Shown piece by piece: positions 8,457 through 17,015 of a DNA stretch of 44,164 bases (position 1 is its first letter; every line of letters starts with the position of its first letter). A model generated the notes under the pieces. That model was not told the DNA's origin, did no database searches, and saw only the letters and a list, made by a program, of their open reading frames with translations. The stretch is from Rhizobiaceae bacterium (GTDB taxonomy: Bacteria > Pseudomonadota > Alphaproteobacteria > Rhizobiales > Rhizobiaceae). The DNA is taken from assembly GCA_027483885.1 (NCBI GenBank), contig JAIXTO010000151.1:1-44164 (forward strand), read 5' to 3'. The position numbers were made by a program, and so were the translations under genes.

Positions 8457-9437
8457 ATGTTCACCGTGAATTTCCTGCTGCGGCGCCTTTTTCAGGGCAT
8501 TATCATCATCTTCCTCGTCTCCCTGCTGATCTTCACCCTCTTGCGGGTCGTGCCGGGAGATCCGGTGCGCCTGATGGCGGGCGGCATGGCGCCGGAAGCC
8601 CTGATCGAAAAGATCGCCACAGACATGGGCCTACGTGACCCGATCCTTGTGCAATTCGGCCGTTATATGGGCGGCGTGGTCCACGGTGATCTCGGGCAGT
8701 CCTTCGTGCGTCCCGCCAATGGTGCCTCGACCGGCGGCGCGACCTTCAACGATACGACCCGCGGTGAACGGGCAGAAGTGTTCGACCTGATCTTCGACGC
8801 CCTGCCGATGACCCTCCAGCTGGCGGCCGTCACGCTGGTGATCGCGCTTGTGTTTTCCGCCATCATCGGCATTGCGGGCGGGCTTGCCATCGGCCGCTGG
8901 CCCGACAAGCTGGCCTTCTACATATCCTCGATCTTCATTTCGCTGCCGAATTTCTGGCTCGGCATCGTGCTGGCACTGCTGTTTTCGGTCAAGCTCGGCT
9001 GGTTGCCTGCCATCGGCTACCAGGGCTTTGCCTATACGATCCTGCCCGCCATCGTTCTTGCGGTCGAGCTGTCGCCGGTGCTGATCCGCACGCTGGTCAG
9101 CTCAGTGTCCGGACAGATGATGGAGCCCTATGTTTCGGTCGGACGCGTGCGCGGCCTGTCGCGTTCGCGCATCATCGTCAACCATGCCCTGCGCAATGCA
9201 TCGGTGCCGCTTCTCAACCTGCTCGGCGTGCAGTTTTCCAGCCTGCTCGGCGGCGTGATCATAGTTGAATATATCTTCGACTATCCGGGCCTCGGGCTTT
9301 TGACCATCAATGCCGTGCTCCAGCGCGATTTCCCGCTCATCCAGGGCATCGCCATCGTCACGAGCGCCATCTTCGTGCTCATCAACATTGCCGTCGATCT
9401 CGTCGCAACCACCATTGATCCGAGGCTTGAATATTGA
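8457..9437 (+). CDS. ABC importer permease, DppB/OppB type
   Basis: Inner-membrane permease of 326 residues, the family's normal length. It has an N-terminal membrane helix (LLRRLFQGIIIIFLVSLLIF), the typical RVVPGDPV loop, and later helices including FYISSIFISLPNFWLGIVLA. The cytoplasmic coupling (EAA) region around VRGLSRSRIIVNHALRNA contacts the ATPase. The ribosome site GAGGGGAAC precedes the ATG. It overlaps the next permease by four bases, showing translational coupling. It forms the channel with the DppC-type partner. Confidence 0.92.
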   Translation: MFTVNFLLRRLFQGIIIIFLVSLLIFTLLRVVPGDPVRLMAGGMAPEALIEKIATDMGLRDPILVQFGRYMGGVVHGDLGQSFVRPANGASTGGATFNDTTRGERAEVFDLIFDALPMTLQLAAVTLVIALVFSAIIGIAGGLAIGRWPDKLAFYISSIFISLPNFWLGIVLALLFSVKLGWLPAIGYQGFAYTILPAIVLAVELSPVLIRTLVSSVSGQMMEPYVSVGRVRGLSRSRIIVNHALRNASVPLLNLLGVQFSSLLGGVIIVEYIFDYPGLGLLTINAVLQRDFPLIQGIAIVTSAIFVLINIAVDLVATTIDPRLEY

Positions 9438-10357
9438 TGTCCCTCACATCCGCACTGGAAACTCCTGCCGTGAAGAAGGCCGCCAGCCGCTCCATCGCGC
9501 GGCGTATCCTTGATCGCGCCGTGTCGGCGCCCGGCTTCCGCGTCGGCCTTGCGATCTTTCTCATTCTGGCGCTTGCTGCTGCCCTCTATCCGGAAATCAG
9601 CGGCATCGACCCGACGAAAATGGATGTCCGCGCCCGCCTGCTTCCGCCCCTCTTCCTTGGCGACAAATGGAGCTGGCTCCACCCGCTCGGCACCGACCAG
9701 ATCGGCCGCGACATGCTGGTTCGCTCGCTGGTCGGCCTTCGTTACTCCTTCCTGATCGGCGTGTCCTCGGTTGCCGTTACCCTGTTTATCGGCTGCGCAC
9801 TGGGCACGATTGCCGGTTATTTCGGCGGACGGATCGACATGCTGATCATGCGCCTCACCGATGCGCAGCTGTCGATCCCGATGATTATCCTTGCCATCGC
9901 CGTGCTTGGCGTGTCGCGGCCGACCATTCCCGCCATCATTCTGGTTCTCGGGCTGTCGAGTTGGCCGGTCTATGCGCGCATCATGCGCAGCATCGTCATG
10001 ACCGAAAGACAGCGCGAATATGTTCGCGCGGCAAAGCTCGGGGGCTCGACGGACATTCGCATCATCCTCAGCCTGCTTTTGCCGCTGCTTCTGCCACCGG
10101 TCATCTTCACCTCGGTGCTGGATGTTGCCCGCATGATGATCTTCGAATCGATCCTCGGCTTCCTTGGCCTCGGCGTTCAGCCGCCCACGCCCACCTTTGG
10201 CAACATCATCGCGGATGGCCGAAAGTATCTTCTCAATGCCTGGTGGATTGCCACCATGCCCGGTGTTTTCCTCGGCCTGACGCTCACCAGCATCAACCTG
10301 GTCGGCGCCTCGCTGGAGCGTGCCCGCAACACCATTCACGGAGGGTCCGACCAATGA
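9434..10357 (+). CDS. ABC importer permease, DppC/OppC type
   Basis: Second inner-membrane permease, 307 residues. The segment HPLGTDQIGRDMLVRSLVGL is the near-invariant signature of this subfamily. The coupling region is RQREYVRAAKLGGSTDIRII. A first helix (VGLAIFLILALAAALYP) and several later ones are visible. Its start overlaps the previous stop and its own TGA overlaps the ATG of the ATPase, so the translocator is translated as a unit. Family assignment is firm. Confidence 0.92.
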   Translation: MMSLTSALETPAVKKAASRSIARRILDRAVSAPGFRVGLAIFLILALAAALYPEISGIDPTKMDVRARLLPPLFLGDKWSWLHPLGTDQIGRDMLVRSLVGLRYSFLIGVSSVAVTLFIGCALGTIAGYFGGRIDMLIMRLTDAQLSIPMIILAIAVLGVSRPTIPAIILVLGLSSWPVYARIMRSIVMTERQREYVRAAKLGGSTDIRIILSLLLPLLLPPVIFTSVLDVARMMIFESILGFLGLGVQPPTPTFGNIIADGRKYLLNAWWIATMPGVFLGLTLTSINLVGASLERARNTIHGGSDQ

Positions 10358-12195
10358 GCCAGCCGCTTCTCGAATTGAGAAACCTGTCCGTTGCCGCCGG
10401 TCGAGCCGGCAAGGCAAGGACCATTCTGGACAGCATCTCGTTCACCCTCGCCCCCCGAGAAATCGTTGGCGTCGTCGGCGCCAGCGGTTCGGGCAAGACC
10501 GTGCTCTCGAAGGCGGTCGTCAACTGGCTGGAAGCGCCGCTTGTTCGTTCGTCCGGCACCGTGCTGTTCGAGGGCAAGGACATATACGGCCTTTCCGAGA
10601 TGGAGATGCGCACCTTGCGCCGGCGCGTCGCCTATGTCGGCGCAAACCCCATGGGCGCGCTTGACCCGACCTTGCCCGTCGGTGCGCAGATCGTTGAAAA
10701 GATCTGTGCCGTTGTGCCGGGCACCTCCCGGCAGGAGGCACGGCGGCGCACGATAGAACTGCTGGATGCCGTGCGCATTCCCTCGGCCGCCAGCCGCTTC
10801 GGCGATTACCCCTCGCAGTTTTCCGGCGGCATGATGCAGCGAGCCCTCATCGTCGATGCGCTGGCGACCAATCCCGCCCTGCTGGTTGCCGACAACGTCA
10901 CCCAGCCGCTGGATGTCACCGTTGCGGCCCAGGTCATCCGCCTGATGAAGGAGCTTTCGGCCGGTTTCGATACGGCGGTTCTCTTCGTATCATCGTCGCT
11001 ACCCGTCGCGCGTGAAGCCTGCAACCGCATCCTCGTGATGGAGGAAGGCCGCATTGTGGAAGAGCAGGAAACGGAGCAACTGATTTCTGCGCCCCTTTAT
11101 CCCTATACGCGAGAACTTGTCGAACAGACGCCAAAAATCTGGAGCGGCAAGACCGAGATGCCGCGCCTTGACGACAAGCGTGACGTCGTCTTGAGCCTGC
11201 GCGACGTCTCGCAGGTCTACAAGGTCCGCAAGCGCACCGGCTTCGGCGGCTTCAACCACGTGCGCGCCGTGCGCAACGTGACTTTCGATATCCGCCGCGG
11301 AGACAGCTTTGCCATCGTCGGCGAATCCGGCTGCGGCAAGTCAACGCTGATGCGACTTCTGAGCCGGCTTGAAACGCCAAGTGCCGGCCAGATCCTCTGC
11401 GGCGGGGGGGATATCGCAGGGCTCGGCGGCAAGGACCTTCTGGCCTTTCGCAAGAGGCTCCAGATGGTGCTTCAGGATCCGTTCGGTTCACTGCCACCGC
11501 GCACCTCTGTCGGCAAGATGCTGGAGGGACCACTGCGCACCCATGGCTGGAAAGACGGCGCAAAGATCCGCGAGCGTGCCCTGAAGGTGATGGGCGAGGT
11601 CGGGCTTTCCGCCGATCTCTACGAGGAATTGCCGCTGGGCTTGAGTGCCGGGCAACGCCAGCGCATCAATGTCGCCCGTGCACTGGTTCTGGAGCCGGAA
11701 ATCCTCATCATGGATGAAACGCTCTCTGCACTCGACCAGACGGAGCAGTTCAAACTGCTCGACCTTTTTCAGAAACTGCAGAAGGAATACAACCTCACCT
11801 ACATATTCATCTCGCACGATCTTGCCATGGTCAGGAAGGTCTGCAACCGCGTCGCGGTGATGTATCTGGGCGAAGTGTTCGAACTTGCGGATAACGAGCG
11901 CCTGTTCTTCGACCCCGGCCATCCCTACACGATGGCCCTGCTGAGTGCGATGCCGACGCTGGAGGAACGTCGATACCAGCCGCAGGATTGCCTGCTGGAA
12001 GGTGAACCCCCAAGCCCGATCAACATTCCCGACGGTTGCAGCTTCAAGTCCCGCTGCCCGCGTGCCATGGAGAAATGCGGCAGCCTGCAACCTGTGCTCA
12101 CCGTTCGCGGCAGCCAGGATTTCGCAGCCTGTCATCTCGTCCCATCCGTTGCCGGCGGGGACGTGCCACCCGCTCCGAAATTGGTTTCGGCCTGA
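10354..12195 (+). CDS. Fused two-domain ATPase of the importer, first site degenerate
   Basis: 613-residue ATPase with two nucleotide-binding domains in one chain, equivalent to DppD-DppF. Domain 2 is canonical in Walker A (GESGCGKST, 322-330), Q-loop Gln373, Walker B Asp453-Glu454 and H-loop His487, though its signature reads LSAGQ rather than LSGGQ. Domain 1 keeps Walker A (GASGSGKT, 42-49) and a good signature (FSGGM, 156-160). It has alanine for the Q-loop Gln (97), asparagine for the catalytic Glu (181) and serine for the H-loop His (214). This predicts one working and one structural ATP site. The C-terminal CSFKSRCPRAMEKC is the usual oligopeptide-ATPase tail. ATG 10354 overlaps the permease stop; the frame is open further upstream but only as a shadow of the permease gene. 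Confidence 0.93.
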   Translation: MSQPLLELRNLSVAAGRAGKARTILDSISFTLAPREIVGVVGASGSGKTVLSKAVVNWLEAPLVRSSGTVLFEGKDIYGLSEMEMRTLRRRVAYVGANPMGALDPTLPVGAQIVEKICAVVPGTSRQEARRRTIELLDAVRIPSAASRFGDYPSQFSGGMMQRALIVDALATNPALLVADNVTQPLDVTVAAQVIRLMKELSAGFDTAVLFVSSSLPVAREACNRILVMEEGRIVEEQETEQLISAPLYPYTRELVEQTPKIWSGKTEMPRLDDKRDVVLSLRDVSQVYKVRKRTGFGGFNHVRAVRNVTFDIRRGDSFAIVGESGCGKSTLMRLLSRLETPSAGQILCGGGDIAGLGGKDLLAFRKRLQMVLQDPFGSLPPRTSVGKMLEGPLRTHGWKDGAKIRERALKVMGEVGLSADLYEELPLGLSAGQRQRINVARALVLEPEILIMDETLSALDQTEQFKLLDLFQKLQKEYNLTYIFISHDLAMVRKVCNRVAVMYLGEVFELADNERLFFDPGHPYTMALLSAMPTLEERRYQPQDCLLEGEPPSPINIPDGCSFKSRCPRAMEKCGSLQPVLTVRGSQDFAACHLVPSVAGGDVPPAPKLVSA

Positions 12196-12251
12196 AAATC
12201 GTCGCGGCCCGGTTCGCTGGTGCCGCGCCACTGCTCATCCAAGGTGCATTC

Positions 12252-13013
12252 ATGAGTTTCACGGAAAATCGCCTCAAGGTCATTCTGGACATGCTGAAGC
12301 AGAAGCAGCGTGTTCATGTGAATGAACTTGCCGAACATCTGCAGGTCAGCCAGGAATCGATCCGGCGCGACCTCAAGGAACTGGAGACGCGCGGCTATGC
12401 TCGGCGCGTCTACGGCGGGGCGGTCCTTGAACAGCAGGAAAGGGACCAACCTTTTTCCGATCGCCTGCGCCTCGGCGGGCGCGAAAAGGCACGGATAGGC
12501 GAAGCCGCCGCTGCCCTTGTTCAGGATGGGATGAAAGTGTTCATCGACACAGGAACCACCACGCTTGCCTGCCTGAAACATCTTGAACAGCGAAAAGACA
12601 TTACCATCGTCAGCAATTCGCTGGCGGTGGCCGCCCATTTCTTCCACATGCCGCACGCCAGCATCCGCGTGCTCGGCGGCAGAATGCGCCCCGAATATCA
12701 GGCGACCTACGGACACGAGACAGTGACCGCGCTGAAGGAGCATTTCTTCGATCTCGCCATCATCGCCATCAGCACCATTCACAGCGAGCGGGGCTTCATG
12801 GATTTCGGTGAAGACGAGGCGATCCTGCGGCGTGTCGCCAAGGCCCAGGCGAAACGTTCCGTCGTGGTGGCCGACAGCTCCAAGTTCGGACGCCTCGGCT
12901 CCATCCATACCTTTGGCCTCACCGATATCGATGCCGTCGTGACGAGCGGTGTGATGGCCCGCGAATTTTCCGACCAGTTCAATCAGTCCAATGTGGAAAT
13001 CATACATGCCTGA
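12252..13013 (+). CDS. DeoR-family transcriptional regulator
   Basis: 253-residue repressor-type regulator. The N-terminal helix-turn-helix (NELAEHLQVSQESIRRDLKE) is followed by RGYARRVYGGAV, the classic DeoR signature. The C-terminal sensor domain includes VFIDTGTTTLACLKHL and VVADSSKFGR, the phospho-sugar-isomerase-like fold that usually binds a phosphorylated metabolite. It sits inside the operon, 56 bases after the ATPase gene and overlapping the amidohydrolase. It probably controls this operon, and a phosphorylated pathway intermediate made by the downstream kinases is a reasonable inducer (inference). ATG 12252 gives the natural DeoR start. Confidence 0.9.
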   Translation: MSFTENRLKVILDMLKQKQRVHVNELAEHLQVSQESIRRDLKELETRGYARRVYGGAVLEQQERDQPFSDRLRLGGREKARIGEAAAALVQDGMKVFIDTGTTTLACLKHLEQRKDITIVSNSLAVAAHFFHMPHASIRVLGGRMRPEYQATYGHETVTALKEHFFDLAIIAISTIHSERGFMDFGEDEAILRRVAKAQAKRSVVVADSSKFGRLGSIHTFGLTDIDAVVTSGVMAREFSDQFNQSNVEIIHA

Positions 13014-14295
13014 CGTCCCCGCCTCCCCGAACCCGATCAACGCCGAACGGCTCCAGTCACTCATGGAAACCGTCTCCACCTTCGGAGGTGGACCGGATGG
13101 CTCCATGAACCGCCAGACGCTTTCCCGCGAGGACGGCATGGCGCGCGACTGGCTTGGCCGCTGGTTTGCCGAAAACGGCTTCGAACAGGCCGTTGACCCC
13201 ATCGGCAACCAGTTCGGCAAACTGACGCTCGCCGGGCAGAACGCGCCTGTTATCATGGTCGGATCGCATCTCGACAGCCAGCCGAACGGCGGCCGCTTTG
13301 ATGGCGCACTCGGCGTGATCGCTGCCTGTGAGGCCGTGATGTCCGTTCAGGAACGGCTGAAGGCGGAAGGCCGCCTTTCGGCGTGCAACTTCCAGATCGT
13401 CAACTGGACCAATGAGGAAGGCGCACGCTTTCAGCCGAGCCTTCTCGGCAGCAGCGTCTTTTCCGGTGCCGCCGATCTGGAATGGGCGCTGGATCGCACC
13501 GATGGAGACGGCATTTCCGTGCGCGAGGCGCTGAACGAGATCGGCTATGCCGGAACCGACCAAGTGGAAATTCCAGAGGCGCTGATCGAACTGCATATCG
13601 AAGGCGACACGGCGCTCTGTAATGCTGGAGAGCGGTTCGGCATCTTCACGCGTTTCTGGGGGGCGACGAAATATCGCCTCGCCTTCCTCGGCCGCCAGGC
13701 CCATACCGGGGCGACCCCGATGGCAGACCGGAAAGATGCGCTGCTGGCTGCCGCCTATCTGATTGCCGATCTCAAGCAGATCTCCACCGAACATGGCCTT
13801 GAACTGCACACATCCGTCGGCCGCCTCGAGGTTTTCCCCAACTCTCCGAATGTGGTCCCGGCGGAAGCCGTGCTTTTCATCGAGTTGCGCTCCGCTGCAC
13901 CTGAGGTTCTGGCAGAGGCCGAGCGCAAGATGCTGGTCCGGATCGAGGACGCGGCGCTGAAGGCCGGCGTGACATCGCAGGTCCGCTCGATCGATCGCCG
14001 CAAGGCAGGCTCGTTTTCATCCGGCCTGATCGCGCTGGCGCAAGATGCAGCCGCCCGGCTTGGCGAGACGGCTCGCCATCTCGATACAATCGGCGGTCAT
14101 GATGCGGTGGCCATGTCGGATGCCTGCCCCTCGGTGGTGCTCGCCGTCCACAGCCGGGACGGCGTCATCCATCATCCAACCGAATTCACCTCACCGGAAG
14201 TTCAAGCTCTTGGAACGCAAATCCTGGCGGACATGCTCTACAGGATCGCCTGCGAGGGCCTTCAGGTGATGGAAGTCAGCGAGGCGGCCGAATGA
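13006..14295 (+). CDS. M20-family amidohydrolase (carbamoylase/allantoate-hydrolase type)
   Basis: Zinc-dependent amidase of 429 residues, normal for the hydantoinase/carbamoylase subfamily. Metal-site motifs are GSHLDSQPNGGRFDGALGV, WTNEEGARFQPSLLGS and the late HDAVAMSD segment. The lid domain carries GRQAHTGATP. Members hydrolyse N-carbamoyl amino acids, allantoate or ureido compounds, releasing a free amine. Within this operon it could free the amino-alcohol part from an N-acylated or N-carbamoylated substrate before the kinase and lyase steps. ATG 13006 overlaps the regulator by eight bases; ATG 12991 would add five residues. It overlaps the following kinase gene by four bases. Class firm, substrate unknown. 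Confidence 0.88.
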   Translation: MPDVPASPNPINAERLQSLMETVSTFGGGPDGSMNRQTLSREDGMARDWLGRWFAENGFEQAVDPIGNQFGKLTLAGQNAPVIMVGSHLDSQPNGGRFDGALGVIAACEAVMSVQERLKAEGRLSACNFQIVNWTNEEGARFQPSLLGSSVFSGAADLEWALDRTDGDGISVREALNEIGYAGTDQVEIPEALIELHIEGDTALCNAGERFGIFTRFWGATKYRLAFLGRQAHTGATPMADRKDALLAAAYLIADLKQISTEHGLELHTSVGRLEVFPNSPNVVPAEAVLFIELRSAAPEVLAEAERKMLVRIEDAALKAGVTSQVRSIDRRKAGSFSSGLIALAQDAAARLGETARHLDTIGGHDAVAMSDACPSVVLAVHSRDGVIHHPTEFTSPEVQALGTQILADMLYRIACEGLQVMEVSEAAE

Positions 14296-15257
14296 CGAAA
14301 CCGGGATCTGCCGTAACTGGGGTGCAAAGCCGGGTCGAAAAGGCGCTTGCCGCCTTCGCCGATAGGCTGGGAGACGCCCCCTCCTGCACACCCGCCATGC
14401 CGGCTGTCGCCTCACCCTCCTATCACGCCGTGGAATCGCAAAGCTTCCTCGTGGCGGCGAAGGATGGCGAGACGCCTTTCTTTCTGCGGCTGGGTCTGGA
14501 TGAGGTTGCCGATCTCGTGGACGACGAGGCAGCCTTTGCCGCGGCGGTGCGCCTCCATCAGCTGGGCTTCTCCCCAAAGCCGGTTGGCTATGACGCCGCC
14601 AGCCGCAGCACGCTTTTCACCGCGCTCAGTGAGGATTGGAAAGCGGCAAAAATCGACGACCTGATGCAGCCGGAAACCGTCGCGCGGCTCATCGGCATGC
14701 AAAAAGAAATTGCCGCAGGCGTAACGCTCGGCCGCAGCTGGTCCGTTTTCGACGGGATCACGCAGCTCTGGGAAATCGTCACGGAGGGCGCGATGGATCT
14801 GCCCGGCGATGCCGAGCGGCTCCTGTCCTGGATGGGGCCGATCCGTCAGGCCATCGAAGCCTCCGGCATCGATCTGAAGCCCGCCCATGGCGATCCTCAT
14901 TCATCGAATGTCATGCTGGGTCCGAACGGCGCAATCCAGCTTGTCGACTTCGACATGGCCGCAGACATCGACCCCTATTACCAGCTGGGTGTTCAGATGA
15001 ACGAGCTTTACCAGTTCGAAAGCCAGATGAAGCCACTGCTGGACATGCACGACGGCGCCTTCAGCGAGCGCGCCTTCAGCCGGTGCCGCGCCTATGCCGC
15101 CGCCGACGATCTCTACTGGGCGCTGCGAAGCCTGGTTCTTGAACTGCGCTCACCGCCGCGCGGCATCGAATTCCTCAAATATGCCGGCTGGCGGTTTCTC
15201 CGATGCCGGATGCTGCTTGGCCATCCGGATTTCGAGGCAAAGCTGCGGGCTCTCTGA
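14292..15257 (+). CDS. APH-family small-molecule kinase (first copy)
   Basis: 321-residue phosphotransferase of the aminoglycoside/choline-kinase fold. The catalytic loop HGDPHSSNVM has His199 and Asp201, and LVDFDMA supplies the metal-binding Asp. It should use ATP to phosphorylate a hydroxyl of a small molecule. In this operon that is probably an amino alcohol or the imported conjugate. It overlaps the amidohydrolase by four bases and is followed after 20 bases by a second kinase of the same superfamily but clearly different sequence. Two kinases side by side suggest two different substrates or steps. Substrate not deducible from sequence. Confidence 0.8.
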   Translation: MTKPGSAVTGVQSRVEKALAAFADRLGDAPSCTPAMPAVASPSYHAVESQSFLVAAKDGETPFFLRLGLDEVADLVDDEAAFAAAVRLHQLGFSPKPVGYDAASRSTLFTALSEDWKAAKIDDLMQPETVARLIGMQKEIAAGVTLGRSWSVFDGITQLWEIVTEGAMDLPGDAERLLSWMGPIRQAIEASGIDLKPAHGDPHSSNVMLGPNGAIQLVDFDMAADIDPYYQLGVQMNELYQFESQMKPLLDMHDGAFSERAFSRCRAYAAADDLYWALRSLVLELRSPPRGIEFLKYAGWRFLRCRMLLGHPDFEAKLRAL

Positions 15258-15277
15258 AAAAATATAAAAAGGGGAAC

Positions 15278-16219
15278 ATGGTGATGAAGGAACTGGGAAT
15301 GGCGCGATCCGATGCCGAGCGGGCGGTGGAGGCTGCCATCGTGCAGGTGGAGCCATGGAAGGGGCGACGCCTCAGCTACCGCGCCGTATCCGGCGGGATC
15401 AGCAACACGAATTTCCGCATCGATGTCGAGGGAGAAGACCTCGGCTATTTTCTGAAGATACCCGGCCGCGGCACGGAAATGTTCATCGACCGCAAGGCAG
15501 CGGCCGCGGCAAGCAAGCAGGCGGAAGCCATTGGCGTCGGCCCAAGGACATTCGACTATCTCAACCATCTCGACATCGAAATTGCCGAGTTCATCGAGGG
15601 ACGGCGACCGTCCACCCACCGCGATTTCGCAGATGCGGCAATCCGCAATGAAGCCGTGCGGGTCTATCGCCATTTCCATCAGGCTCCGGCCCTGCCGCTC
15701 ACCAAGACTGTGTTCGACATGATCGAGGAGCATTTCGCCCAGGTGCGCGAACTCGGCGGCTACTGGCCGCTGGATCACGACTGGCTCTATCGCTCCTACA
15801 AGCAGGCGCGCGCAGCGCTTGAAGCCTCAGGCCTCGATCTCGTTGCCTGCTTTAATGATCCGATGCCGGGCAATTTCCTGATCGGCGACGACAAATCGAT
15901 CAAGCTGATCGATTTCGAATATGCCTCGAACAACGAGCGCCTCTACGATCTCGCGATCTGGAGCGGCGAGATGTTTTTCTCCGAAGACATCGACTGCGCC
16001 ATCATCGAGGAATATTTCGGCCATTACGACAAGGGGCACCATGCCCGCTTCATCGTCCACAAGGCGCTTGCTGATATCAAGTGGAGCACCTGGGCCATGG
16101 TGCAGAACCGCGTCTCGACGCTCGACTTCGACTTTTACAAATACGGGATCTGGAAGCACATGCGTGCCCGCTCCATCATCCACGATCCCCGCTGGCCGCT
16201 TTTCCTGAAGGCTCTCTGA
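15278..16219 (+). CDS. Choline/ethanolamine-kinase-like protein (second copy)
   Basis: 313-residue kinase of the choline/ethanolamine kinase branch, shown by GGISNTNFRIDVEGED near the start and LIDFEYASNNERLYDLAIW near residue 210. The catalytic loop reads CFNDPMPGNF (residues 191-200). The usual histidine before Asn-Asp is Phe192, while the catalytic Asp194 and the Asn of GNF are kept. It would phosphorylate the hydroxyl of choline, ethanolamine or a relative. ATG 15278 has the ribosome site AAAAAGGGGAAC; the frame extends upstream only as overlap with the previous gene. Its TGA overlaps the next ATG by one base. Confidence 0.85.
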   Translation: MVMKELGMARSDAERAVEAAIVQVEPWKGRRLSYRAVSGGISNTNFRIDVEGEDLGYFLKIPGRGTEMFIDRKAAAAASKQAEAIGVGPRTFDYLNHLDIEIAEFIEGRRPSTHRDFADAAIRNEAVRVYRHFHQAPALPLTKTVFDMIEEHFAQVRELGGYWPLDHDWLYRSYKQARAALEASGLDLVACFNDPMPGNFLIGDDKSIKLIDFEYASNNERLYDLAIWSGEMFFSEDIDCAIIEEYFGHYDKGHHARFIVHKALADIKWSTWAMVQNRVSTLDFDFYKYGIWKHMRARSIIHDPRWPLFLKAL

Positions 16220-17007
16220 TGCAAGTCGACACAATCAGCCCGGCGGATGCCGCAACCTATCTCGCCTTTGCCGTTGAACTGGCAGATGCCGCGCGTCCCC
16301 TCGCTCTCTACTATTTCCGCACGCCGCTGGACGTGATCTCCAAGCTTGATGAAAGCCCGGTCACGGTGGCCGACCGCGCAATCGAAAAGCGGCTTCGCGA
16401 CATGATCGAAGACCGGTTTCCGAGCCATGGCATCCATGGCGAAGAAATGGGCATCAAGCCGGGTGACGCCTTCACCTGGGTGCTGGACCCGATCGACGGC
16501 ACCAAGAGCTTCATCACCGGATTTCCGCTTTTCGGCACGTTGATTTCGCTGACCCACGATGAAAAGCCGTTCTGCGGGCTGATCGATATTCCCCCGACGG
16601 GAGAGCGATGGATCGGTTCGCCGGGGGAGACACTGTTTGCAGGAAGCATCGCCCGAAGCAGCGGCTGCGAAAGCCTGTCGGAGGCGCGGTTCTACACCAC
16701 CTCGCCAGACATGTTCATCGGCACCGATGCCGATCGCTTCGAGCGCCTGTCGCGGGCAACGCGGCTGCGGCGGTTCGGCGGCGACTGCTACATCTACGGC
16801 CTCCTCGCCTCCGGCCATTGCGACCTGGTTCTGGAGACCGGACTGCAACCCTATGATTACATGGCGCTTGTGCCTGTCGTGCAGGGTGCAGGCGGCTGCA
16901 TTACCGACTGGGATGGAAAGGCTCTTTCGGTCCATTCAGATGGCCGGGTTCTTGCATCGGCCACCTCGAAACTGCATGACGCAGCGCTGGCGCTGATTAA
17001 CGGGTGA
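16219..17007 (+). CDS. Inositol-monophosphatase-family phosphatase (HisN-like)
   Basis: 262-residue Mg-dependent phosphatase. Family motifs are HGEEMG, the metal-site DPIDGTKSFITGFPLFGTLI, and QPYDYMALVPVVQGAGG, where tyrosine replaces the tryptophan of the classic WD motif as in many histidinol-phosphatase-like members. It removes phosphate from a small alcohol ester. Coming right after two kinases and before ethanolamine ammonia-lyase, a phosphoethanolamine-like substrate yielding free ethanolamine is an attractive but unproven role. The start overlaps the kinase stop (TGATG). It is unlikely to serve histidine synthesis here, since no other his gene is present. Confidence 0.88.
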   Translation: MQVDTISPADAATYLAFAVELADAARPLALYYFRTPLDVISKLDESPVTVADRAIEKRLRDMIEDRFPSHGIHGEEMGIKPGDAFTWVLDPIDGTKSFITGFPLFGTLISLTHDEKPFCGLIDIPPTGERWIGSPGETLFAGSIARSSGCESLSEARFYTTSPDMFIGTDADRFERLSRATRLRRFGGDCYIYGLLASGHCDLVLETGLQPYDYMALVPVVQGAGGCITDWDGKALSVHSDGRVLASATSKLHDAALALING

Positions 17008-17015
17008 GCCGTAAC

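Noticed and set aside
9667..10353. Upstream extension of the fused ATPase frame
   Set aside because: It overlaps the DppC-type permease in another frame and has arginine/histidine-rich shadow composition. ATG 10354 overlaps the permease stop in the usual way.
16219..17007. Histidine-biosynthesis hisN
   Set aside because: The protein resembles HisN-type phosphatases, but no his genes are nearby and it is coupled to kinase and ethanolamine genes, so I left the symbol empty.
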